From assembly GCA_037179335.1 (NCBI GenBank), contig JAKZHN010000011.1, positions 1,208,428 to 1,272,427 of the forward strand: 64,000 nt of DNA, written 5' to 3'. The stretch's first letter is position 1; the number at the start of each line of letters is the position of its first letter. Source of the DNA: Cyclaneusma minus. Its lineage: Eukaryota; Ascomycota; Leotiomycetes; Marthamycetales; Marthamycetaceae. Below the pieces are notes generated by a model. It searched no databases. It saw only the letters and a program-made list of their open reading frames with translations, and was not told the origin of the DNA. Positions 1 through 10,297 of this stretch are shown here, in pieces. A program made the position numbers and the translations under genes.

Positions 1-3000
1 ACCGCGGTCGCGACCAATGGCAACACCACCATGCGAGACCCAATCCCCGGCACTTCGACCTTTTCGGTCACTTCGACGCCGACAGCGCCACCGTCGAAGA
101 AACGAAAGACGATGAGCCATGCCGCCGCCGCCGCCGCCGCTGCGGCCAATGCGACTCCAGCACAGTCAGCGGTGCCCGCCGCGCATGCGGCAGCCAGACG
201 AGCCAGCGCGGTGGGGATCATGAACCAAAGTCTCCGTGTTCAAGATTCGAACATGCTCACTTTCGACGACTCCAAGGGACGGCTTCGAGACGGCAAACTT
301 GTTGCCGATGACGGAACGGTTCTGGCAGTGAATGGTCAGTCTTTCAATTTCTTCTATGCGCCTTGCTTTCATGCGTCACAGAGGGGGCTCTTCGTTGTGG
401 AGGTATTCTTGTGTCAGTGATGTCAGTGATGAGTCTTTTCGCCAGCGTTGGGTCCTGTCGTCAGCGATGAGTCCTTTCTTCGGCGCAGATGGGGTTCGCC
501 AGTTGCACATCGTTTCTTTGGTTGCATGCGAAGTATGGACATCTAATTGACCAATTCCAGACCATGCATACCTCATCTGCGAACCGCCCGGTGAACCGTA
601 CTACCTCGGACGAATAATGGAGTTCCTCCACACCAACAACGACCCGGACAAACCTATCGATGCCTTGCGACTCAATTGGTACTATCGCCCCAAAGACATC
701 GGCCGAAAAGTCAACGACACGCGACAGGTGTTTGCGTCTATGCATTCGGACGTCAGCCCAATTACAGCACTTCGAGGCAAATGCGAAATCAAACACAAGA
801 GCGAAGTCAAGGATCTGGATGAGCTGCGTAAGACGAGAGACTGTTTCTGGTATGAGAAGCTCTACGATCGATACATTCAGCGCTACTATGAAGTCATCCC
901 TACATCGCAAGTAGTGAATGTGCCCGCGAAGGTGAAAGAGGTATTGCGCGAGCGTTGGAAGTATATTATCGTCGAATCCAGTCGAGCCAAGGAGTTGACC
1001 AGTGCCTCAAAATCTTGCAAGAGATGCGCCGGGTTTTGTGCGAACAATGATTCAGTTGACTGCGCCGTCTGCAAGCAGACTTTCCACATGAATTGTGTCC
1101 GTCCACCTTTACTCAAGAAACCATCCCGTGGTTTTGCTTGGGCATGTGGACCTTGTAGCAGAGCGCAAGAACGAAAACTGGCAGAACGCAATACCCCCAA
1201 CATTTCCGCCGATGGCGAAGAGGAGGAAGTTATTGATGAAGAGGAAGAGGAAGCCGCTGCGTGTACGGATGGTTTCGGAACTGGGGGTTCTACTCCGAGC
1301 ACCTCGAGTAATTTGGATCTCTCAACACGGCCCGTAACTGCAGAACAAATTCACCAAGCCAGTTTATGGCCATTTCGATATTTGGGTGTACACTGCAAGG
1401 TGGAGGACGCTCTAGATTATGACGATCGCATATACCCGAGAGCCAGCTCACGCTTGGGTCCACGGCACCAGGCCAATGTTACTGTATGGCATGGAAGACC
1501 AGTCGAGCTCGTCAAGCCTGCTGATATAAAGAGAAAATACGTCAAAGGCAGCGGCCACAAGAAGGGCACCAAGTTGACCGAGGAAACTGTGGCAGCATTA
1601 GAGGCCGACAAAATTTATCGCGAAAAGCGCCCCAAATGGGTCGTAGACGCACCGCCGGGATATATAGCCAGAGGCGAGGATTATGATAATTCGGACCCTC
1701 GGAATACTGCTGAGCTGAAATTTCGACTGCCCGAAGTAGGAGAAATTTCGACGGAACCACAGAGGGGAGGCGACGATGAAGTTCCGGAAGACTCTGATCC
1801 TGAAATGCGAGAGAAGCTGATCGCCGACTATATGGCGCGAGCTAAAAGACTTGCTGGGAGCATCGGGGTCGAAAGTTGTTACGTAAATTTTTTGGATGCC
1901 TGTGTAGGCCTCTTGTTTGACAGCAAGTTCAATGTCGAAGAGGCTCTGAAAAAAGTGGCTGCTCTCGACAAGAAGGCACTGAAGGAGCCTGAGTTGACTA
2001 CTGCCGAGCTAAAGAAATTTGAGGACGGCGTTGCCAAATATGGCTCTGAGCTTTACAGCGTCAAGAAGCATGTGAAGACAATGAGCACTGCAGATATTAC
2101 ACGGTTCTACTACCTGTGGAAGAAGTCAGACCGCGGAAAGCAGATCTGGGGCAATTTCTCTGGGCGAAAAGGCAAGAAAGAGGCAAAGAAAGCGGAAGCT
2201 GTGGTTGCGAAGCTACAAGACGATGTGGCCGATGATCACGATGATTCTGCTTTTGACAACGACAAAGCTGCCCAGAAGAAACGTGGATTTCAGTGCAAGT
2301 TTTGTTCTACACGAAAGTCACGGCAATGGCGACGAGCTCCAAATACGACTGCTGGGGCCACTGTCTCTGCAGAATCTGGCGGGAAGGGCTCTAGCAAGAA
2401 GGAGAGCTCAGAGAAGCTTATGGTTGCGCTCTGTCGTCGGTGTGCTGAGCTCTGGCGACGTTATGGTATACAGTACGAAGACCCGGACTATGTCGCAAAG
2501 CAACTTCAGACGGCAGGTGGCCGGGCGTGGAAGCGTAAAGTCGACGAGGAACTCCTCCACGAGCTCCAGGCGGCTAACGAAGTCTCGAACTTGCCTCCTC
2601 CGATAGACACGTCCGCATATGCACCCGCATTAGCACAACCAGCTGCCATTGCTGGACCCCCGGAACCCACCAAGAAGAAGGGCAAAGCAGCGGCCAGTGC
2701 ACTTGCAAAGGAACTTGCTGACCCAACCTTCGGTACCCCCCAAGCTCCTGTCGCTGCACCTCCAGCAAAGAAAAAGGCACCAGAGAAGCCGCCTCCTCCT
2801 CCACCGCCGCCACCAGTTCCTGAGATCCCCAAAGCCAAGGCGCTTCCCTGTGCAATCTGCCTCCAAATGGAGCCCTCTGGCGACCACCGTATATCCTGTA
2901 GGGAGTGCCGGATGACGGTACATCGCCAGTGCTATGGTGTCATTGGTGAAGTGCGTGGCAAATGGACCTGTGATATGTGTGCGAACGACAAGAACCCGCA

Positions 3001-4981
3001 GGTCTCTATCGTAAGTCAATTTCTAAACCCTTTGAGAAGAGAATTTCCCACTAACATTATAAAGTCATACCAATGCATGCTTTGCCCGATCGAAATTACC
3101 GAGCAGGATTTCGTCGAACCTCCAAAGATCTCGCACAAGAAGAAAACCGAAAAGGAGCGCGAGAAGGATAGAATAGAGCGTGAGAAGGCCCAGGAAGCTG
3201 CCGATTACTACAGGAAGAAGCAGGAGGAGATGAACCGTCCAATCAATCCCAGAGAACCGCTGAAACGGACTGCAAACAACAATTGGGTTCATGTCACCTG
3301 TGCCGTGTGGACGCCGGAGGTCAAATTTGCCAATGCACAAGCACTGGAAGTATCCGAAGGCATCCCATCTATTCCCTCAGCTCGGTATGACGAGATCTGC
3401 AAAGCTTGCAAGACCAACAAAGGCGCTTGTGTGCAATGCCACCATTGTCGTGCATCTGGTAAGCTCTCAGCTCTGCTTTTGATTTTGGTACTCCCACTAA
3501 CGATATCAGTACATGTTGAATGCGCCCATCAAAAAGGGTACATACTTGGATTTGATATTGCCCCTGTCAAAGGATCACGCCGAGACCATGTTAACATTGT
3601 TAACATCAATGGAGAAGTCGGCGTGATGTCTGCTGCAATCTGGTGCAAGGAGCATGTTCCCACCAAGACTATCGTGCATCGGATGCATGACATCGTGGAA
3701 GCGGAAACCGGTCTTACGGCTCTTCAGCTATTCGTCCGGAATTTCAAACAGGCCGACTTGGCCTTGACCGGAACAGTCCGCAAGGCAACCCTTGTGAACT
3801 TATCGACGAAGGTTCTGCCAATGTCGACGGTAAACCGGCGAGCGTCTACTATTTCTTCCGCGAATGCGAACGGTCATACGTCTCGTTCTTCACACAACAC
3901 AACGAAAGAAGAGACGAATGGTGATACTAGTCTGGAAGACTGTGAGCGTCCAAAAGTCTGCGTAACCTGCGATGTGGATATCAGTCCGAAATGGTGGCCT
4001 TATCCTCCTCCAAAGCCAATGACGAATGGCGATCATTCAGGATCCAGCGAAGATGTTGTAATGACGAATGGAGATTCATCTACGGGCACCCCAGGAGGTA
4101 ATCTGGCTCTGGCTGCTGCGGCAGTCAGCGAGAACAGTCACCCAGCTCCCGAACCTACGGAATTCCAGTGCCACAAGTGTCATTGGAAGAAGCGCTCGAA
4201 AGAGGATCCTCCTCCACCGCAACCCGTGGTCGTAGCTCCGCCGCTTGAGCCTGTTGCACCCCCACCTCTTGCAGTACAAACCACTATCAGTCCACCAGTG
4301 GTTCCTCAGGACACGGCGCCTCTGCCAAATGGCAACCCTTATTGGCAACACAGTCCGCCCTACCACGCGAGTCCGTATTCCGACTGGAACCGTCATTCGC
4401 CCGCGGTTCATTCTCCCGCAATGCATGCGCCCGCGGTCCAGGCACCGCCAATCGTCCGCCCTGCCCCTTACACAGATCGTCGCTCACCGGCAAGTGGTCC
4501 CCTCCATTCCTATCAGAGCGTTCCCATGCAACCCAACGGAGTACACAACCGCCGTCCCAGTGTCGAAATGCTACAGTCACCTCGACAAACCGCCCCCATG
4601 GGCCACAACGGCTACCCACCGCCCCCTATCCGTCACCACATGCAAAGTCCAGTTCTCCACCACGGCCAGAATCCCTTTGGATCGTACGCACCGCCTCCCA
4701 GACCGCCCCAGCACCTCACCAACGGCGGCCCACCACCTCGCGCCAACGAACATCCATTCTCTCCAAACGGACAGCCCCAGCCCCACATGGGCCATCGCAT
4801 GTTCGTAAACCCCCAGACCAGCCCGCCGATGCAAACTGGAACTGCGCCTCCTAGTTATGAATCCGCTCGCCAGCAGCCTAATGGCGTGCATCCGCCACCT
4901 AACGCGCCTCCTCCACCAAACGACCGAAGAGTAAATGGTGGGGCGAGCGCTAGTCCTTCACTGCACAACCTGCTCTCCTAA
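1..4981 (+). CDS. snt2: Snt2-like chromatin reader (BAH, PHD, SANT, GATA-like finger, extended PHD); possibly 5'-partial
   Basis: Likely orthologue of Snt2, a nuclear chromatin reader and E3-like protein acting with the Rpd3L-type deacetylase Ecm5. The first in-frame ATG is at 31, but the frame is open back to base 1, so the true start may lie outside. Introns are 335-560, 3011-3064 and 3459-3509; the last two are in frame, with GTAAG donors. From position 31 the spliced protein is 1539 aa. Order: alanine-rich N-terminus; BAH domain (about 90-230); PHD finger (about 250-300, starting CKRC); acidic linker; SANT-like domain (about 575-630); GATA-like finger (CKFC...CRRC, about 676-738); proline-rich linker; PHD plus extended PHD (about 865-1090, CAICLQMEPSGDH then HVTCAVW and HVECAHQKGY); another CVTC...CHKC pair; long proline/glutamine-rich tail. 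The domain order is diagnostic for fungal Snt2. The exact start is the main doubt. Confidence 0.9.
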
Positions 4982-5672
4982 TCATGTCTGTCACTGAACT
5001 ATCTTTTGATTTGTCACCGTCTCGCAAACGCACAAGCAAGGAGTTTTAAAACTGGTGGTATATCTGTTTGTTCCGAGGGACAGGGCATGGGAAACTGGGA
5101 TTCATTGGGCAAGGCGTATGGGAAAATGGTAACATGGGACTGTAAGAATATCATAGAGTTGGGCGTTGCGACGGACTCTATAGCGAGGGGTACTTGGGGG
5201 TGAACTTGATATTTCTGTTCGAGGTGGCAAGGCGCGAAGTGAAGTTTGTGGAGGGGGTTATACCATGGCGAGGATAGATATCAAGTTGTTGTAGATACCT
5301 AGTATAATTTAATGCGAGTAAGCGATGTTGAAATTCGGGGCTGGTCAGCCATGTGCTTTCTTGGTGAGGTTTGCGAGCGGTGGACGTGGTGAAAAAACTG
5401 CCAGGGGGATATCTCATTCTCTCATCTTACTCTCCGCCTCGATGAAGTAAACACGAGGAGAAGTTGGATGATATCCGGGAATTTCTGGCAGTTGCGCACC
5501 TCACCACGCTTTCCATTGGCCCATCTACCTCCCCCGTTCCCCGGCTCAGAAAGACGAGGGGGTAAAACAGGACAAAAAGAGGGAAGAGCGAAAGGCGTAC
5601 AAGCTGGCTGGGACCACGCGGGGGGTGGATTCAAATTCGCAAGTTTCAGGCGCTGACTCAACAACTCAGTAA
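4982..5672. other. Intergenic: Snt2 3' region and tRNA upstream flank
   Basis: There is no convincing coding region here. The first part is the presumed 3' UTR of the Snt2-like gene. The rest is plain sequence before the tRNA. Short open frames exist on both strands but have no recognisable domain. Confidence 0.6.
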
Positions 5673-5755
5673 GCCTCTTTAGCTCAGTTGGTAGAGCGCG
5701 GCACTAGTATCAAATGGCTATGCCGAGGTCATCGGTTCGACTCCGATAGGAGGCA
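5673..5755 (+). tRNA. tRNA-Thr(AGT) with a 10-nt intron
   Basis: A complete cloverleaf can be drawn. Acceptor arm GCCTCTT (5673-5679) pairs with AGGAGGC (5748-5754) with one T-G wobble; discriminator A is at 5755. D arm GCTC/GAGC (5682-5697). Anticodon stem CGGCA (5699-5703) pairs with TGCCG (5721-5725). Anticodon AGT is at 5706-5708. The intron follows position 37 (5710-5719). T arm ATCGG/CCGAT (5731-5747) holds the loop TTCGACT. The intervening sequence sits at the canonical nuclear tRNA intron site, and the spliced length is 73 nt. The AGT anticodon (inosine-modified) would read threonine ACN codons. Confidence 0.96.
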
Positions 5756-6050
5756 ATTCCAAATTTCTCTTTCTGCAATTTTTTGCATTTTAACACATTC
5801 GTGCGGCTGCATGTCAAATGCAGTGTTGTAAGATGGCTTTTGAAAGCATGGAATTTTTGGCCTTTGAGGCTGGTTTTCATTTCTCTCGCAAATCACCAGA
5901 CTTTGCACTTTTTTGATTTCAATGCAGAGAAAAAAACCTGAGAGATTAATATCCTCCAGACGCCCCTTGGCCTTACAAATTGTCTAAATTTATCCATGCC
6001 CTGAATGGTAAGAACGTTAGTCAGGTCACTGTAGGCCGTCTTTCATTGAT
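5756..6050. other. Intergenic: tRNA 3' flank and 3' end of the GNAT gene
   Basis: A T-rich stretch follows the tRNA (runs near 5780-5790), suitable for pol III termination. The rest is the presumed 3' UTR of the minus-strand GNAT gene. I see no gene. Confidence 0.5.
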
Positions 6051-7422
6051 TCATTCAAGGACATAAAAGTCGAAGACAGGTACGTACCAGAAAACTTCGC
6101 TAATAATTTTGCCTCCTAGACTCCGACACACGCCCTGGCTTTGCTCGTTCTCAACCGCTACATCCGCATGTCCTATGCCTTCGTTTGATTTTGTGAGTAG
6201 TGGTAATTTGGAGTGAAACAGTTTGTTAATTAGGCTTTTGGCAAGGCCCTTATTGCGAAATGCAGGTTCGACGTGAAGCGATGTGAGCGAACCGTCGGGG
6301 CCGATGAACGCCCATGCTATGGGACTGCAACGGGGGTCGAGGAAATCGGCGGTGATGGGGCGGATTGCTAGGCTGGGGAGTAGGGTCATGGTGCGTCTGG
6401 TGTTGGGTGTAAGTTATGATGTGGAAGGATGGCAAACGAAGGGTGATGGGGAAAGGGGAAAGGGGCGGGCCGGGGCGGGGGAAGAGTACGCTTTCCGAGG
6501 GATGCTGGTTCGTGAGAGCACGAAGCCAATTTCCCAGGGTGAGATGGTGGACCATTTGAGGCGGCGGGAACCGTCGGATGCGTAGGTGATGGCGGGTAGT
6601 GGGGGCGTGGGGGGGAGCGAAAGGGGGTCGAAGGTGAATTTGAAATGCGAGCCGGAGGATTCTTTGATTAGGTTTCTGGATTGGAGGATTTGGAAGATGG
6701 TTTTGTGGAGGGAGCCGATGAGGAGTGTCCTGGGGGTTTCGCTGGCTGTCTCTCTTATGGCAGTGTACTCCCGCTCGAGTTCCCGTGCCTTGGTTAGCAA
6801 AGCTAAAAGCTGGTCTATGCAAAGTGCTTGGTTTTCTGGTGAAAGATTTTCTGGGGTTATCTGTTAGTTCGGAAGGTTGAAGGGATACGGTGGGTGGAAA
6901 AGAGTCTGAATACGGCCTACAGTCTCTGAATCATTGCGAATATTCCAAATAACCAGGAATATTCCCAGTGACCAGGAAATGCCAGGTGCTGTGAAATATC
7001 CCAAGTAACTTGGGACATTCCAAGTTATTGGCAGGAATATTTCTGGTTATTTGGGATATCCACAGTCATTTGGAGACTGTAGACCGTATTCAGACTTTCT
7101 CTCTCCCACTTTATGTTGAAGTCAATCGACTGGAAACTTTAGGAATATCGACGGACTGACTTTCTGATTCCAAGGGAGAAAACAACCACATCTCGGTCTC
7201 GGGACCGCGAGAGTAGTCGAGGTAAGCTGCTATGAATGCATCGCCAGGTCTGAGAGGAGATGTGAAGGAGGTTAGGATGTGGGAATGATCTGTTCGACCA
7301 CCGGGAATGTTTTGGTAGAATTGAAGACGTTGGGTTAGAGCGACGGAGTGAGGGAGATAGGGGGATAGGAATGCTATGACTGTGTTACTGCCAAGGACGT
7401 TGTCGTAGATTTCTGGAGCCAT
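6051..7422 (-). CDS. GNAT-family N-acetyltransferase (FR47-like), MITE in intron 1
   Basis: This appears to be a GNAT acetyltransferase of a fungal family resembling glycine-N-acyltransferase/FR47. Three exons on the minus strand. Exon 1 is 7422 to about 7161 (donor GTCAGT at 7160, exon 2 from 6835) or to 7138 (weaker donor, exon 2 from 6860); both keep frame. Exon 2 ends at 6490, intron 6397-6489, exon 3 is 6396-6051. The N-terminus begins MAPEIYDNVLGSNTV. The C-terminal part carries HVEPAFRNKGLAKSL, the acetyl-CoA-binding motif A (R-x-x-G-x-A type) after a beta-strand. Substrate is unknown; small-molecule or peptide amines are typical. Intron 1 contains a 192-bp foldback element (6904-7095), which explains its length. 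The start codon lies 544 bp from the divergent DPP V gene. Confidence 0.78.
6904..7095. mobile_element. Foldback MITE-like element inside the GNAT intron
   Basis: The ends are inverted copies: GTCTGAATACGG followed by CTACAGTCTC (left, one base varying) matches the reverse complement of the right end. The similarity continues inward for about 80 nt per arm, so almost the whole 192 bp can fold into one hairpin. The arms contain imperfect 19-nt repeats beginning GAATATTCC and a central palindrome CCCAAGTAACTTGGG. No coding capacity and no clear target-site duplication were found. Structure fits a non-autonomous foldback/MITE element; the superfamily is unknown. Confidence 0.75.
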
Positions 7423-7966
7423 GTTGAAAACTTGGTGAAAAAGGAAGAAGTTTTGTAACTTTTGTTCAATCGAATATTAAACCGAATTTATATTTCCCCG
7501 CGATATTTGGTAATTCTGACTCATTTTGAGAAACATGACGAACCATGGTTGAACATAAACGGCCACGATGAAGGGGGTGTGTAGCCATACCAATCGGCAG
7601 GGTCCGATCATCCGTCGTGATCCCTGCCTGGCGGTTCGCATCGCGTTGCCGTTTGTGAAATCCCGAATCCCCTCATCGAGTCACCAAGCATAATCTCCCC
7701 ATGTCATTATTCTCGGATGGAATCATCCAGCTGGGAACTCGCTGCATAACTAAGATCGTCCTACCCCAGGTTCCGAAAGGTGTGTCAAGAGTGCGGGGCA
7801 ATGGAGGGGTAATCGTGTAAGATGTCACAATTCTCATCAAACATGCATCAGTCAATCCCTCGGTGCTACCCTTTGTCTACCTCCATAAATGTCGCTGACC
7901 TCCACTGACAGCTTCAACCACTTTCACACTACTTCTTCACGTCTCCAGAAGCCAATTGACTCCAAC
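7423..7966. promoter_or_regulatory. Divergent intergenic promoter between the GNAT and DPP V genes
   Basis: A 544-bp gap separates the start of the minus-strand GNAT gene from the plus-strand peptidase gene, so both promoters must lie here. The part just before 7967 is pyrimidine-rich, as in many fungal 5' UTRs. I see no defined factor site. Confidence 0.45.
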
Positions 7967-10297
7967 ATGACCATTCGCGCGAACAAGTTCACCCCGGAGG
8001 TGCTGCTCTCTGCTCCCAGGAGATCCCCAGCTGTGCCTAACAGCAAGGGCACTAAAGCTGTCTTTAGTGTCTCGACCTACTCCTTTCAATCGCATTCCAA
8101 GTCCAATGAAATCAGACTCCTCGATATTGAGAGCGGTCACTCTACCTTGCTGATCAGCGATCTCAATACTTCCGATCCAACATGGCTCGGAGACTCGAAT
8201 CTGTTGCTTTGGTTGAAGGGTGAAGAAAAGGGTGAAACTAGTCTGCTGCTGGGCGATACTAGTGACCCAGAACAACAGTAAATATGCCACAATATACTTC
8301 TTCTGAAAATCGTGCAATTGAAGCTGACGTGATAGACCCTACAAGATCTCTACCTTTGACGGCCCGGTCTCGAATCTTAAGTTGACACCACTCGATGACA
8401 ATACCTACGGTTTGGCAGTCACTGGCCTAGCCACTCCGTTTGGAAGCTTGTACAATCCCGAGAAGGAAGAGAAGCCCCTTTCGTCTGCACGAACCTATAC
8501 CTCGCTATATGCCCGCCATTGGGATTCATGGAAGACACCCCACAAGAACGCCATCTGGTACGGAGCTCTGAAGAAAACCTCGGACTCAAAGTGGGAATTG
8601 GCAGCCCCCGGGCTTGTCAACGCGCTCAAGGGAAGCAATGGATGCAGTCCGGAAGATCTCGAATCTCCAGTCCCTTCATTCGGCGGTTCCGAAGATTTCG
8701 ATATTTCCAAGAACGGCCTTGTGTTTGTGGCAAAGGATCCGAACTTGAACGAGGCGCTGTATACGAAGACGGATTTGTACTATATCCCGCTGGAGACTTT
8801 CACAGAGTCTGAAGCACCGGTGCCGAAGATCGTGGAATTTAAGGAGTTTAAGGGATATACGAACAACCCGGTGTTTTCGCCGGATGGCAAGTCGGTGGCT
8901 TTTACGAAGATGAGGAGCGATATTTACGAAGCAGATAAGAAACGTCTTATGGTACTGCCAGATATCAGTGATCTGTCGAAAGTGGAGGAGTTCTTTGCCA
9001 CAGAAGATGGCGAAGGAGCGTGGGATCTGAGGGCTGACAGTATCGTCTGGAGTCAAGATGGCACCGAACTATATGTCACAGCCGAAGAGAAAGGACGATC
9101 CCGACTCTTCAAAACCGCCTCATCCCCCAGCAAAGCTGACGGTCTCCCCACCGTCATAATAGAGAACGGCACCGTAACCGACGTCCGTCATCTCGCACAC
9201 GGCGACAAGCGCCTCTTCATCTCCAGCACATCATTCGTCGACAATAGTCTCTACAGCATCGTTGACCCCTCCTCTTCTTCAGTAACCCACATCTCTTCCG
9301 CCTCCAAACACGGCAAATCCTTCGGCCTCTCCTCCTCCCAAATCGGCGAATTCTGGTTTCCCGGCGCCGGCGACTACAAATGCCATTCCTGGATCGTCCG
9401 TCCTTCAAACTTTTCTCCCGACAAGAAATATCCTCTTGCATTCCTTGTTCACGGAGGACCGCAATCTGCTTGGGGAGAAGCTTGGAGTACGAGATGGAAT
9501 CCGGCTGTTTTTGCGGAACAGGGCTATGTAGTCGTCACGCCAAACCCTACCGGAAGTACAGGGTATGGCATGGCGTTACAAAACGGCATCCGCAACAACT
9601 GGGGCGGTCGTCCCTATCAAGACCTCGTCAACGCATTCGAATACATCGAAAAGCACATCGACTACGTCGACACTTCTCGCGCCGTCGCCCTAGGCGCGTC
9701 GTTCGGCGGCTACATGATGAACTGGATCCAAGGCCAGCCACTCGGCCGTAAGTTCAAAGCACTGGTAACGCACGACGGCATTTTCAATACTGCGAATCAG
9801 TGGACGAGCGAAGAGTTGTTCTTTCCTTGGCATGATTTTGGCGGTAGTCTTTGGGAGAATAGGGAGGGCTATGAGAAGTGGGATCCGAGCAGGTATGCGA
9901 AGAATTGGGAGACGCCGCACTTGATTATTCATAATGAGTTGGATTATCGGTGTCCGATTTCGGAGGGGTTGGCGCCGTTTAATGTGTTGCAGGCGAGGGG
10001 GGTGGATAGTATGTTGTTGACGTTTCCGGATGAGAATCATGTGAGTTTGGCCTTGCCCTTTCTTTGCGCTTCGATTTGTCTGTTTCTTTTGGCGAGGATG
10101 GCGATTTGGAACTGTGGTGGAGAAGTTGTGAGGACCTTGACTGACTGACTGAATCGCGATAGTGGGTGCTGAAGCCGGAGAACTCGCTGGTGTGGCATAA
10201 GACGGTGTTGAGCTGGATCAACAAGTACAGCGGGATCGAAAAGGAGCGGGAGCAGGTGCAGGAACTTGCTCAGGGCGTCTCGAAGGTCTCTCTGTAA
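7967..10297 (+). CDS. Dipeptidyl-peptidase V-like serine peptidase (S9C), intracellular form
   Basis: This is a prolyl-oligopeptidase-family (S9) peptidase closest to fungal DPP V, which removes X-Ala-type dipeptides. Exons are 7967-8277, 8336-10040 and 10163-10297, giving 716 aa, close to the family size. The N-terminal beta-propeller half (APRRSPAVPNSKG near the start) leads into an alpha/beta-hydrolase domain. The catalytic serine is in GASFGGYM (about residue 559), the aspartate in NELDYRC (about 638) and the histidine in DENHW (about 671); the histidine codon is the last before intron 2. Secreted DPP V enzymes have a signal peptide; here the N-terminus (MTIRANKFTPEVLL) has none, so I infer cytosolic activity. 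An in-frame ATG at 7889 would add 26 serine/threonine-rich residues, but that stretch looks like 5' UTR. Confidence 0.9.

Noticed and set aside
2506..3019. Minus-strand frames opposite the Snt2-like gene
   Set aside because: The glycine- and tryptophan-rich composition comes from the complementary proline codons of the linker.
9217..10040. Minus-strand frames opposite the DPP V gene
   Set aside because: They are arginine-rich mirror frames of the peptidase gene with no support of their own.
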